The notes under the pieces are model-generated. The model had not been told where the DNA came from. It did no database searches and saw only the letters and a list, made by a program, of their open reading frames with translations. Below, one piece after another: positions 16,713 to 25,284 of a stretch of 54,963 nt of DNA (its first letter is position 1; every line of letters begins with the position of its first letter). The position numbers and the translations under genes were made by a program. The stretch covers positions 1 through 54,963 of the forward strand of contig CALMVA010000010.1 in the NCBI GenBank assembly GCA_937873035.1, given 5' to 3'. This DNA comes from an uncultured Sphingomonadaceae bacterium (lineage in GTDB: Bacteria; Pseudomonadota; Alphaproteobacteria; Sphingomonadales; Sphingomonadaceae).

Positions 16713-18341
16713 ATGGCCGATCAAGACATCATCCCCGCAACCTCCGCTGCGCGCCTCCAGATGGGTGGTCCGTTGGAGCCTGTCCGCAGCTTCATGCGCC
16801 AGCCCGCCGTCGCCAAGAGCCTGCCGCTCATCGGCCTGCTCGCAGCCCTTGCCATTACCGCGGCTGCCTGGTGGTCATTCCATACGCCGCCCCAGCGCCC
16901 GTTGTTTGAAGGTCTGGCCGAGGCGGACAAGTCAGCCGTTGCCTCGTCGCTACAATCGGCAGGCATTGATTACACGCTTGATGGCGGCTCCGGCGCAATC
17001 AGCGTTGGCGATCAGGATTTTCACCGCGCGCGGATGCTGCTTGCAGGTCAGGGCCTGCCCAAGGCGGCTCCCACGGGCGATGCACTGGTGAGCGCGATCC
17101 CCATGGGTGCCAGCCGCGCCGTCGAGGGCCAGACGCTGAAGGCCGCGCGCGAGGCAGACCTTGCCCGCACGATTGAAGCCATTGATTCCGTCGCCACCGC
17201 GCGCGTCCATCTGGCAACGCCAGAGCCGAGCCTTTTCGTCCGCGACAATGCCGAGCCTGCCGCTTCGGTGATGCTCCGCCTCCAGACGGGTCGCTCGCTT
17301 TCGGACTCGCAGGTCCGTGCGATCCGCCATCTGGTTGCATCGTCGGTGCCGGGCCTCAACGCAGAGCAGGTGTCGATCATCGACCAGTCGGGCGCGCTCC
17401 TCTCGCAGCAGGGTGCCAATGGCGATGATCGCAACTTCCAGCTCCAGACCCAGATGGAAGACCGCTATCGGCAGGCAATCATCACGCTGCTGACGCCTGT
17501 TATGGGCGCGGGCAATTTTTCAACCGAAGTTCATGCCGAGCTGGACCTGACCGAAAGCCAGGCCACGCGCGAAACCTACCCCAAGGATGATGTCGCGCTG
17601 CGCCGTGAAGAGGGCAACAAAACCTCTGGCAACAGTCCTGCGCCTGCCATCGGTATTCCCGGCGCAGTTTCCAATACGCCGCCCCCCGCAACGCAAGTCG
17701 CCAACACCCCCGGCGGCGCACAGGCGACGCCGAACCCCGCTCCGGCAGCGGGCGCTCCGCAGGTGGAAGAGCAATATTCGCGCAGCTTTGATGTGGGCCG
17801 TGAAATCTCGGTCACGCACCAGCCCACGGGCCGCTTGAAACGCGTCACGGTGGCAGTGGCGCTCAACGCTGCCAAACCGCTCAAGCCTGCCGAACTCCAG
17901 CAGATCGACGCGCTCGTGAAGGGAGCTGTCGGCTTTGACCAACAGCGTGGGGATAATGTCGCCGTCTCGGTTCGCCCCTTTGCCAAGGAGCCGGTCGCAG
18001 AAAAAAGCCTGATCGACGAGCCATGGCTGATGCCGCTTGCGCAGCAGGGGGGCGCTCTCATTGGCGCACTGCTCGCCTTCCTCTTTATCGGCCGGCCGAT
18101 CATGAAAGCGTTCAAGTCCAAGGCGGAAGCCCCTGCGGAGATTGATGAAAACCTCGCCACGCAGCTGCTCTCGGCCACGTCGCACCCCTCGCCCGGTCAG
18201 CCTGTGACCTTGGCCATGATCGAATCCGCCCCCAGCTACGAAGCGCGCGCCGCGCTTGTGCGCACCTTTGTGCAGCAAGACCCCAAGCGCGCCGCTCTCG
18301 TCGTGCGCCAGTTGATGCAGGAGCCTGCGCAGAATGGCTGA
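16713..18341 (+). CDS. fliF: flagellar MS-ring protein FliF
   Basis: The 542-residue protein forms the MS ring in the inner membrane. It has TM1 at about residues 33-50 (SLPLIGLLAALAITAAAWWS), the secretin-like periplasmic ring region including LFEGLAEADKSAVASSLQSA and VHLATPEPSLFVRD, a variable Pro/Ala-rich stretch at about 300-345, TM2 at about 445-465, and a C-terminal cytoplasmic tail that should bind FliG. Length and layout are normal. Its end overlaps the fliG start by 8 bases. Confidence 0.97.
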   Translation: MADQDIIPATSAARLQMGGPLEPVRSFMRQPAVAKSLPLIGLLAALAITAAAWWSFHTPPQRPLFEGLAEADKSAVASSLQSAGIDYTLDGGSGAISVGDQDFHRARMLLAGQGLPKAAPTGDALVSAIPMGASRAVEGQTLKAAREADLARTIEAIDSVATARVHLATPEPSLFVRDNAEPAASVMLRLQTGRSLSDSQVRAIRHLVASSVPGLNAEQVSIIDQSGALLSQQGANGDDRNFQLQTQMEDRYRQAIITLLTPVMGAGNFSTEVHAELDLTESQATRETYPKDDVALRREEGNKTSGNSPAPAIGIPGAVSNTPPPATQVANTPGGAQATPNPAPAAGAPQVEEQYSRSFDVGREISVTHQPTGRLKRVTVAVALNAAKPLKPAELQQIDALVKGAVGFDQQRGDNVAVSVRPFAKEPVAEKSLIDEPWLMPLAQQGGALIGALLAFLFIGRPIMKAFKSKAEAPAEIDENLATQLLSATSHPSPGQPVTLAMIESAPSYEARAALVRTFVQQDPKRAALVVRQLMQEPAQNG

Positions 18342-19359
18342 TATGAACGATCAGCAGCAGGCCCGCCCGGCGATTGACGGCAAGTCAGCCGCAGCCGTCC
18401 TCATGATGTTGCTCGCAGAAGAAGATGCGGCCGCAATTGTGAGCCATCTTGATGCAGGTGAGGTCAAAATGCTCGGCAGCGCCATGCTGGGCGTTGCAGG
18501 CGTGAGCGAAGATCATGTCGAAGCAGCGCTTGATATGTTTTCGGGCAAATGCCGCGGGATCAATCCGCTGGCCTCTGATCCGACGCCCAAGGTGCGTTCG
18601 GTCATCGCACAGGCGCTTGGCCCATCGCGCGCGGAAACGCTGCTGGCCGGCATCACCCCCGCAACATCGCCCAAACTATCGGAACTGCTCGACTGGATGG
18701 AGGCAGAGGTCATCGCGTCAATGCTGGATGCAGAGCATCCACAGGTGGGGGCGCTGGTCGTCTCAAGCCTAAGTTCCGACATCGCGGCTGAAGCGCTCGC
18801 TCATATCGACGAAGGCCGTCAGGCAGACCTTTTGTTGCGGGCCGCGCGGCTTGGCAAGGTCAGCCTGGATGCGCTCGGCGAACTGGAGTCGATCGTGCAG
18901 CGTTATGCAGGCGATTCTGCACCGCCCCCCAAGGTTGAGCTGGGCGGATCAGGCGGTGTCGCCAAGATCATGAACAGCTTTGGCAAGCCCAAGGGAGATC
19001 GCATCATCAAGGTCATCCGCAAGGCGGACAAGCCGCTCGCCGATGCGATTGAAGAAGGTATGTTCGTGTTTGAAGACCTGCTTGGCCTTGATGCCAAGGC
19101 GCTGGGCACGGTCATGCGTTCTGTCGATGCAAGCTCGCTCGTCTATGCGCTCAAGGGTGCCCCCGCTGATCTGGTGGATCGTATCTTCGCCTCCATGTCG
19201 CAGCGTGCGGCGCAATCCATTCAGGATGAAATGGCTGAAAAGACGATGGTGAAGCGCGCCGAGGTGGAAGAGGCGCAAAAGGCCGTCATCGCCATTGCCC
19301 GCCAGCTGGCGGACGCGGGCGAAATCGTGCTGGGCACCGAGGGCAATGACTATGTCTGA
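18334..19359 (+). CDS. fliG: flagellar motor switch protein FliG
   Basis: The 341-residue protein has all three FliG regions: an N-terminal FliF-binding part (KSAAAVLMMLLAEEDAAAIV), a middle armadillo-like part (EAEVIASMLDAEHPQVGALV), and a C-terminal torque domain (FVFEDLLGLDAKALGTVMRS, then ALKGAPADLVDRIFASMSQR and AAQSIQDEMAEKTMVKRAEV). FliG sits on the MS ring and interacts with the stator. The charged residues of the torque helix (D-R-I-F and the following E-M-x-E) are retained. It overlaps fliF and fliH, pointing to translational coupling. Confidence 0.97.
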   Translation: MADMNDQQQARPAIDGKSAAAVLMMLLAEEDAAAIVSHLDAGEVKMLGSAMLGVAGVSEDHVEAALDMFSGKCRGINPLASDPTPKVRSVIAQALGPSRAETLLAGITPATSPKLSELLDWMEAEVIASMLDAEHPQVGALVVSSLSSDIAAEALAHIDEGRQADLLLRAARLGKVSLDALGELESIVQRYAGDSAPPPKVELGGSGGVAKIMNSFGKPKGDRIIKVIRKADKPLADAIEEGMFVFEDLLGLDAKALGTVMRSVDASSLVYALKGAPADLVDRIFASMSQRAAQSIQDEMAEKTMVKRAEVEEAQKAVIAIARQLADAGEIVLGTEGNDYV

Positions 19360-19927
19360 AGTCATCGCGGTTCCAATCACGCAGTTGCGGCCCATTATTG
19401 CGCCATTTCGTGCCGGACTGTTCGGCAATGATGCTGTGCACACAGCGCCCGCTGCAAATGCCAACGCCCCGCAGGATCGCTACGCCATGGGCTTTGCCGA
19501 TGGTGAAGCGGCCGCGAATGAACGCCATTCGGGCGACCGCGAGGCGGCAGACCGGATTGCGGCGGCCATCAGCCAGTTGCGCGCTGAGCCAGCCGAAGAG
19601 CTTGGCCGCCTCCTTGCCCATACCGTCTCCCGGCTGGTGCGCGACATTGTGGGTGAAACACCTGTTTCCGCCGAAGAGATCATGCGCCGCACGCAGGCCG
19701 CCGCCGCCCTTCTGGCAGAGAGCGACGCGGCGACCACCGTGCGGCTTCACCCTGATGATGCGGCGCTTGTTGGCGATGAGGTTTCTGGCATTGCCGTGCA
19801 CGCTGAACCCGGCCTCGTGCGCGGCGATATTCTTATCGAATGTGCCACCGGCACAATTGAAGATGGCAATGCCCACCGCCTCGATGTGCTTGATGCAGCG
19901 CTCGGCCTGTCAGGAAATGCGGCATGA
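19352..19927 (+). CDS. fliH: flagellar assembly protein FliH
   Basis: The 191-residue protein fits FliH: a variable N-terminus, a YAMGFADGEAAANERH segment leading into an Ala/Glu-rich helix, and a C-terminal globular domain (TVRLHPDDAALV, AEPGLVRGDILIECATGTIEDG). FliH is the stalk-like partner that holds FliI at the export gate and C ring. The start at 19352 has GAGGG about 7 bases upstream; an ATG two codons earlier is also possible. Position between fliG and fliI supports the call, because FliH diverges strongly in sequence. Confidence 0.88.
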   Translation: MSEVIAVPITQLRPIIAPFRAGLFGNDAVHTAPAANANAPQDRYAMGFADGEAAANERHSGDREAADRIAAAISQLRAEPAEELGRLLAHTVSRLVRDIVGETPVSAEEIMRRTQAAAALLAESDAATTVRLHPDDAALVGDEVSGIAVHAEPGLVRGDILIECATGTIEDGNAHRLDVLDAALGLSGNAA

Positions 19928-21246
19928 GCAGGCTTGCAGACAGCACCCGCGAGCGGCTTGAAACACTCGCCCCGCGTTTCACACCCATCCGCACCGGCCG
20001 CCTGATCGGCCATGATGGCGTGATGCTTGAAGGTGAGGGGCTGGACCTTCCCTTGGGCGCAAGCGCGCGGATCCGCGCCGCAGACGGGCGCTCGATGCGC
20101 AGCGAAGTGGTGGGTTTTCGTGGCAATCGCACGCTGCTCGTGCCGCTCGATGGCGCTGCCCCCTATCGCGCGGGCAGCCGCATTGAGCCCGATGCCGAAG
20201 CCAACCGCATTGCCTGTGGCAGTGCCCTGCTGAGCCGCATCATCGGCGCCCATGGCGAACCGCTGGATGGTCGCGGCCCCATTCTCGCGCGTGACAGCTG
20301 GCCGCTCCACGGCCGGATCGGCAATCCGCTTGATCGCGGTCGCGTGCTCAAGCCGCTTGATTTGGGCGTGCGCGCCGTCAACGCGCTGCTGACGGCAGGC
20401 GAAGGCCAGCGCGTTGCGCTGATCGCCGGATCGGGCGTCGGCAAATCCGTTCTGATGGGGCAAATGCTGGCTGGCACCGATTGCGACGTCGTCGTCGTTG
20501 GTCTGGTCGGCGAGCGCGCCCGCGAAGTGACGGACTTTATCGAAACGCGCCTCGCCGCCAATCTTATGCACCGCGCCGTCGTCGTCGCCGTGCCAGCCGA
20601 CCACCCCCCGCTGCTGCGCCTGCGCGCAGCGATGCGCGCCACCGCGATTGCCGAGCATTTCCGCCATGAAGGCAAGCGCGTTCTGCTGATGATCGACAGC
20701 CTTACCCGCGTTGCGCACGCCCAGCGCGAAATCGGTCTGGCCCTTGGTGAGCCGCCGACGATGAAGGGCTACCCTCCCTCGGCACTTAGCCTCATCCCCA
20801 GCCTTGTCGAACGCGCCGGGTGCGACGTCCGGTCTGGAGGCTCGATCACCGCGCTCTACACCGTTCTGGCCGATGGCGGCGATACGGATGATCCTGTCGT
20901 CGACACCGCTCGCGCGATTGCAGATGGGCACATCATCCTGTCGCGCGCTTTGTCTGAACAGGCGGTTTTTCCAGCCATTGACGTGGGTCGCTCGCTCTCG
21001 CGCGTGATGGCGGACATTGCCGATGCAGACCATATGCGCGCCGCCGCGCGCTTCCGACAGCTATGGTCCGTCTATGAGGAAAACCGTGATCTGGTGCTGA
21101 TGGGCGCCTATTCACCCGGCAATGATCCCGCGCTGGACGAAGCCATTGCGCGCCGTAGCGAAATGCTCGATTTTCTGCGCCAGCCGCAGCATCAGATGGT
21201 TTCGCTTGACGCCGCCCGCGCCGCACTTGTGGGGGCCTTCGCATGA
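19924..21246 (+). CDS. fliI: flagellar export ATPase FliI
   Basis: The 440-residue F1-beta-like ATPase has Walker A GSGVGKS at residues 169-175, Walker B VLLMIDS at about 253-259, the TRVAHAQREIGLALGEPP motif and the GSITALYTVLADGGDTDDP loop. It powers unloading of cargo at the flagellar type III gate, with FliH and FliJ as partners. Features favouring flagellar ATPase over F-ATPase are the KGYPPSALSLIPSLVERAG segment and the context. It overlaps fliH by 4 bases and the FliJ/FliK fusion frame by 4 bases. Confidence 0.97.
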   Translation: MSRLADSTRERLETLAPRFTPIRTGRLIGHDGVMLEGEGLDLPLGASARIRAADGRSMRSEVVGFRGNRTLLVPLDGAAPYRAGSRIEPDAEANRIACGSALLSRIIGAHGEPLDGRGPILARDSWPLHGRIGNPLDRGRVLKPLDLGVRAVNALLTAGEGQRVALIAGSGVGKSVLMGQMLAGTDCDVVVVGLVGERAREVTDFIETRLAANLMHRAVVVAVPADHPPLLRLRAAMRATAIAEHFRHEGKRVLLMIDSLTRVAHAQREIGLALGEPPTMKGYPPSALSLIPSLVERAGCDVRSGGSITALYTVLADGGDTDDPVVDTARAIADGHIILSRALSEQAVFPAIDVGRSLSRVMADIADADHMRAAARFRQLWSVYEENRDLVLMGAYSPGNDPALDEAIARRSEMLDFLRQPQHQMVSLDAARAALVGAFA

Positions 21247-22157
21247 GTGGCGGAGCCGCCCAGCGCCGCCAGCGGATACTCGCCGTGCGCGTGCGCCAGA
21301 CGCGCATAGCCCAAGTGCGCCTTGCCGAAGCACATCGCAAGCTGGAGCGGCTGGAAGGCACTGCCGAACAGCTGGCCAATATGGCGCTTTCGCTCACCAA
21401 ATCCCCCGGAGAAACGAGCGGCCTTGCCCTGCGGGCAATTGGTGAAATGGGCGAGCGGCTGGGAACGGCGGCCTACCAGATGCGCACACCTATTGCCGAC
21501 GCCGCCATCGAGCGCGATCAACGCCTGACCGTCATGTCCGGCGCATCAAAGGCCAGCAGCGCGATCGGGAGTGTCAATTCTTTGGCAGGGCAGAGCCTTG
21601 CAGCACTTGCCGCCAATGACAGCGCGCCCGCTGATCCGGCAGGCTTTGCCGAAGACTTGCTGGCAGCACTTGGCAGCGCAACCCAGCAGCTTGCAGCCTC
21701 CACCGTTGAGGCCGCACCTGCAACCAGCGCCGCCGATGCGCTTCAGGCCAAGCTGCCCGATCTTGATATGTCGAAGGAAAGTGCCTGGCTTGATCGGCTC
21801 GCCCGTGACATTGCCGCAACCGCAGGTGACAATGGCAAGCTTTCCTTTCGCCTTGTTCCACCGCAACTCGGCAAGCTCGACATCAGCATTGAAACGCGCA
21901 GTGAAGGCGTGGCGGTGCAGATGACGGCTGAAACGCGCGAGGCGCGCAACATTATCGCTGCGGCCCAGCCCAAGCTCACCGAGGCGCTTGGTGCCCAGGG
22001 CGTGCGCGTGGCGGAGGCCAGCGTCACCTCTGGCCGGGGCGAAGAAATGCCGCGCAACCGCCATCTGACGCCCATTCAGTTAATCGAAACCGCACACGAC
22101 CGTGAAGCTGACGCAGAACCGCAACGCCCGCAACGCGCTGCCGGTCGCTTCGCCTGA
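21243..22157 (+). CDS. FliJ-FliK fusion protein (export stalk N-terminus joined to a short hook-length-control C-terminus)
   Basis: One uninterrupted 304-residue frame replaces the separate fliJ and fliK genes expected here. Residues 1-97 look like FliJ: a basic helical start (QRRQRILAVRVRQTRIAQVR), a charged coiled coil and the GETSGLALRAIGEMGERLG segment. Residues about 180-265 are the FliK/Flg_hook C-terminal domain (KLSFRLVPPQLGKLDISIET, then EGVAVQMTAETREARNIIAA and PKLTEALGAQGVRV). Between them is an Ala/Ser-rich linker of about 80 residues. FliJ normally has about 140 residues and FliK several hundred with a long ruler region, so both are shortened. An internal ATG (codon 98, 21534) has no clear ribosome site. 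It overlaps fliI by 4 bases. An in-frame deletion is the simplest origin; assembly collapse is possible. Confidence 0.75.
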   Translation: MSGGAAQRRQRILAVRVRQTRIAQVRLAEAHRKLERLEGTAEQLANMALSLTKSPGETSGLALRAIGEMGERLGTAAYQMRTPIADAAIERDQRLTVMSGASKASSAIGSVNSLAGQSLAALAANDSAPADPAGFAEDLLAALGSATQQLAASTVEAAPATSAADALQAKLPDLDMSKESAWLDRLARDIAATAGDNGKLSFRLVPPQLGKLDISIETRSEGVAVQMTAETREARNIIAAAQPKLTEALGAQGVRVAEASVTSGRGEEMPRNRHLTPIQLIETAHDREADAEPQRPQRAAGRFA

Positions 22158-22177
22158 CACCCCGAAAGGACAAGAAA

Positions 22178-22801
22178 ATGGCCAAGGAAAAGCCAGAAAC
22201 CGAGGGCAAAAAGGGCTCTCCCATGAAGAAGATCATCATGATCGCGCTGGGCGGCGTCGTTCTGCTCGGCGGCGGTGCAGGTGCGGGCCTATATTTCGGC
22301 GGTGCCTTTGACGAGCATAAAGCCGAAAAGCAGGAAGACCCCAATCGTCCCAAGCTTGTGGAAAAGAGCAAGGAAGGCGGCGAAGCGGCGGCTGAAGGCG
22401 GCGAGGGCGGTGAGGCAAAAGCCCCGCCGCGCGTTGGCACCGTTTATGTGGAAAGCGACAAGTTCAAAGTCGATCCCAAGAAGTTTGAGGCAGCCTACCT
22501 TCCCCTGCCCGAAAGCTTCACCTCCAACCTCTCCAATGGCGATGGCTTTGTGCAGGTCGGCCTGAGTGTTTCAACCTATTATGACGACAAGGTTTTCGCC
22601 AATGTGCAGCGCCATATGGTGCCGATCCGTTCGGCAATTCTCATGGTGTTATCAATGCAAGACGGGATGATCCTTTCCACACCAGAAGGGAAAAACCAGC
22701 TCCAGCGACAATTGACCGACGCCATCAACAAAGTGCTTCGCGATAAAGAAGGCTTTGGCGGCATCGACAATGTGTATTTTGCAAATCTGGTGATCCAATG
22801 A
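22178..22801 (+). CDS. fliL: flagellar basal body-associated protein FliL
   Basis: The 207-residue protein has a short cytoplasmic tail, one membrane helix (about residues 18-40, IIMIALGGVVLLGGGAGAGL), a charged Glu/Lys/Gly-rich linker, and the FliL periplasmic domain (YLPLPESFTSNLSNGDGFVQ, then VGLSVSTYYDDK and the C-terminal VYFANLVIQ). FliL surrounds the stator and affects torque and stator stability. The C-terminal F-x-x-L-V-I-Q matches the family (usually F-T-x-F-V-x-Q). Its stop overlaps the fliM start by 4 bases. Confidence 0.95.
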   Translation: MAKEKPETEGKKGSPMKKIIMIALGGVVLLGGGAGAGLYFGGAFDEHKAEKQEDPNRPKLVEKSKEGGEAAAEGGEGGEAKAPPRVGTVYVESDKFKVDPKKFEAAYLPLPESFTSNLSNGDGFVQVGLSVSTYYDDKVFANVQRHMVPIRSAILMVLSMQDGMILSTPEGKNQLQRQLTDAINKVLRDKEGFGGIDNVYFANLVIQ

Positions 22802-23676
22802 CGGCAATGCTGCGCGCCGAAGACGCCCAGCCCGCCTCGCTTGAAGGCGAGGTCGACAAGGGCCAGGAGATCATCGATGCGTTGAACATCGTCACCGACC
22901 GCATGGTCGATGACGTAACCGCCGCATTGGCCGAACTGGGCCTTCAGGTGGCCGTAACACCGCAAAAATCTGAAACGACGCGATTTGGAGACTGGCGCAA
23001 CAGCCTTGCGCCGATGTGCGTGATCGCGGTGTGTCGTATGCCGCCGCTCAAGGGACAAATCCTCATGTCGGTTCCTGCCGGGCTTGTCTCGCGCCTTACC
23101 GACATCTTCTTTGGCGGCGATGGCGAGCACGCCAGCGAGCGGATTGCCTTCACGCCAACCGAACAGCGCATTTTCCTGCGCCTTGCCGATCTTTTGGCGG
23201 ACGCCCATTCGCGCGCATGGCCAGGGCCTGCCACACCCGAAGTGGCTGCGATCGAAACCGTCCGCAACAATCTGCGCATGGCGCGCGAGGGAGATCCCAC
23301 GATCATCCAGTCGCTTACGCTCCAGCGCGGCAAGATCAATCTTGGCCGTATCGACTTCGTCCATGCTGCTCCCCAGTTGCGCGGAATGTTCGGCGCAGAA
23401 GATGTTGGCGATGACGAACCCGCAAGCCCCGAATGGCGCCGCCAGGTCGAGGCCGCCATGGTCCATGTCCACCTGCCCGTCCGCTCGGTCATCGCGCGAC
23501 CGGAAATCACGCTGGAAACGCTCTTCCGCCTCGCACCGGGTGACGTAATTCCGATAATTCTGCCCGCAACAGTCCCAATTATTGCGGCTGGCAAGGTTCT
23601 TGCAAGAGGCTCGATAGGCGAGGCCAATGGCCACGCCGCCATTCAGATCGAGCATCTTGAAGAACGGAATGAATAA
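22798..23676 (+). CDS. fliM: flagellar motor switch protein FliM, without the N-terminal CheY-binding peptide
   Basis: The 292-residue protein contains the FliM middle domain (VPAGLVSRLTDIFFGGDGEH, then FTPTEQRIFLRLADLLADA) and a C-terminal SpoA/FliN-like domain (VHVHLPVRSVIARPEITLET, then LAPGDVIPIILP). FliM forms the C-ring wall between FliG and FliN. Canonical FliM begins with a short L-S-Q-x-E-I-D-A-L-L peptide that binds CheY-P; this protein begins MTAMLRAEDAQPASLEGEVD and has no such motif. No upstream start is available because it overlaps fliL by 4 bases. It is also shorter than the typical 320-330 residues. Confidence 0.93.
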   Translation: MTAMLRAEDAQPASLEGEVDKGQEIIDALNIVTDRMVDDVTAALAELGLQVAVTPQKSETTRFGDWRNSLAPMCVIAVCRMPPLKGQILMSVPAGLVSRLTDIFFGGDGEHASERIAFTPTEQRIFLRLADLLADAHSRAWPGPATPEVAAIETVRNNLRMAREGDPTIIQSLTLQRGKINLGRIDFVHAAPQLRGMFGAEDVGDDEPASPEWRRQVEAAMVHVHLPVRSVIARPEITLETLFRLAPGDVIPIILPATVPIIAAGKVLARGSIGEANGHAAIQIEHLEERNE

Positions 23677-24002
23677 TGAGCGACATGACTGAAGCCCCCG
23701 GTGCGGACGCGCGCGCCAAGGCTTTTGAATTTTCCGGCCCGAACTACGACCTGCTCTCCAGCGTGTCGCTGCGCCTTTCGGTTGAGGCCGGGTCCACCTC
23801 CATGCCGCTGGCCGAACTGCTGGCGCTCAATGCCGGAAGCGTCGTCCAGCTCAACCGTCAGGCAGGCGAGTTGCTCGACGTGATGGTCAACGGCACCCCG
23901 ATCGCCAAGGGTGAGATCGTCACGGTGGATGGCCGTTATGGCATCCGCATCGTCGAAGTCGCGAGCACCAGCCAGCGCGCCGCCGGTCTGGAGCGTCGAT
24001 GA
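23676..24002 (+). CDS. fliN: flagellar motor switch protein FliN
   Basis: The 108-residue protein is a SpoA domain with FliN signatures: LSSVSLRLSVEAGSTSMPLA, then LLALNAGSVVQLNRQAGELL and VNGTPIAKGEIVTVDGRYGI. FliN makes the base of the C ring and helps dock FliH. Its start shares one base with the fliM stop (TAATG), so the two subunits are probably translated together, and fliO follows one base after its stop. Confidence 0.96.
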   Translation: MSDMTEAPGADARAKAFEFSGPNYDLLSSVSLRLSVEAGSTSMPLAELLALNAGSVVQLNRQAGELLDVMVNGTPIAKGEIVTVDGRYGIRIVEVASTSQRAAGLERR

Positions 24003-24003
24003 C

Positions 24004-24258
24004 ATGGGCGAATATATCCTGCGCCTTGTCGCGCTGATCCCCGTCGTGGGCGGCCTCGCATGGGGTTCGCTGTGGCTTTGGAAGCGCCTGCAACTCGGTA
24101 TGCCGGGACAACCCGGCCAGACCCGCAATGTCCGCATCACCGAAGTCGTTCCGCTCGGCCTTGGCAGCAAGCTGGCCGTCATCGAATTTGGCGGGCGTGA
24201 GCTTCTTGTCTCGGTCTCAAAAACCGATGTGCGTCTGATTGCCGACAGCCATGACTAA
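24004..24258 (+). CDS. fliO: flagellar biosynthesis protein FliO
   Basis: The 84-residue protein has one N-terminal membrane helix (about residues 5-25), then a basic turn and a small beta domain ([20 protein letters not shown], then [16 protein letters not shown]), as in FliO. FliO acts as a scaffold during assembly of the FliP ring of the export gate. It is short but within the family range. The gene begins 2 bases after the fliN stop and overlaps fliP by 8 bases; context strongly supports a weakly conserved family. Confidence 0.88.
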   Translation: MGEYILRLVALIPVVGGLAWGSLWLWKRLQLGMPGQPGQTRNVRITEVVPLGLGSKLAVIEFGGRELLVSVSKTDVRLIADSHD

Positions 24259-25012
24259 AATGCTGCTCCGCCTGCTGGCGCTTTTGGCGATCATCGCCGC
24301 GGTTCCTGCCTTCGCCCAGGAAGCGCCCCAGCAAGGGGCGCAGATGCAAAGCGCGCTCTCAAGTCTTGCCGGCGATGGCAAACCGCTTTCGCTCTCGCTT
24401 CAGGTGCTTTTGATGATGAGCCTGTTGACGGTGTTGCCGTCGCTGGTTCTCATGATGACAAGCTTCACCCGCATCATCATCGTCCTGTCAATTCTCCGAC
24501 AGGCGCTCGGCCTTCAGAACACGCCGCCCAACCAGGTGCTCGTCGGGCTCGCGCTGTTTCTCTCGATGTTCGTGATGCAGCCACAACTGACCGAGATCAA
24601 CAAGACCGCCTTTCAGCCTTATATGGCAAACCAGATGCCGATCGATCAGGGCATCGCCCGCTCTGGCGATGTGCTCCATGGCTTCATGATGAAACAGACG
24701 CGTAAGTCTGACCTCATTCTGTTTGCCGATCTCGCCAAGGCCCCACGCTTTGCCTCGCCGCGTGACGTGCCCTTTTCCATCCTGCTCCCCGCTTATGTGA
24801 CGAGTGAGTTGAAAACCGCCTTCCAGATTGGTTTTCTTATCTTCCTGCCGTTTCTCATCATCGATCTTATCGTGTCGTCGGCGCTCATGTCGCTTGGCAT
24901 GATGATGCTGTCACCCGCAATTGTCTCGATGCCGTTCAAGCTGCTGCTCTTCGTCCTGATCGACGGGTGGGCGCTCACCATGGGGTCGCTTGCGGCCTCG
25001 TTTGGAGGCTGA
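24251..25012 (+). CDS. fliP: flagellar export gate protein FliP
   Basis: The 253-residue protein has a cleavable signal sequence ([20 protein letters not shown]), as FliP characteristically does, and the two family signatures [20 protein letters not shown] and [20 protein letters not shown]. It forms, with FliQ and FliR, the export gate pore of the flagellar type III system in the inner membrane. Length is normal. The start at 24251 overlaps fliO by 8 bases, and fliQ begins 2 bases after its stop. Confidence 0.98.
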   Translation: MTKMLLRLLALLAIIAAVPAFAQEAPQQGAQMQSALSSLAGDGKPLSLSLQVLLMMSLLTVLPSLVLMMTSFTRIIIVLSILRQALGLQNTPPNQVLVGLALFLSMFVMQPQLTEINKTAFQPYMANQMPIDQGIARSGDVLHGFMMKQTRKSDLILFADLAKAPRFASPRDVPFSILLPAYVTSELKTAFQIGFLIFLPFLIIDLIVSSALMSLGMMMLSPAIVSMPFKLLLFVLIDGWALTMGSLAASFGG

Positions 25013-25014
25013 AC

Positions 25015-25284
25015 ATGGACCCGCAAGAGTTTATCGGCATTGCGCAACAGGCATTGTGGGTGCTGGCGCTTGCCTCTGCCCCCATCCTCATCCCGGCTCT
25101 GCTGACGGGCGTGTTGCTGGGCATGGTGCAAGCTGCAACCTCGATCAACGAGCAGACGCTCACTTTCGTTCCCAAGCTGATCGTGACGGCGCTGTGCCTT
25201 GTTCTCTTTGGAAGCTCCATCATGGTGCTGCTGGTCGACTTCACGCAGGATTTGTTCGCGCGGATACCGGACCTCGTCAAATGA
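25015..25284 (+). CDS. fliQ: flagellar export gate protein FliQ
   Basis: The 89-residue protein has two hydrophobic helices (about residues 13-38 and 52-75) and the FliQ signature PALLTGVLLGMVQAATSINE with QTLTFVPKLI. Four FliQ subunits wrap around the FliP5-FliR1 core of the gate. Length is typical. It overlaps fliR by 4 bases. Confidence 0.97.
   Translation: MDPQEFIGIAQQALWVLALASAPILIPALLTGVLLGMVQAATSINEQTLTFVPKLIVTALCLVLFGSSIMVLLVDFTQDLFARIPDLVK

Noticed and set aside
19747..21033. Long minus-strand frame opposite fliH-fliI
   Set aside because: An antisense shadow of FliI; no domain features, while the plus strand encodes intact Walker motifs.
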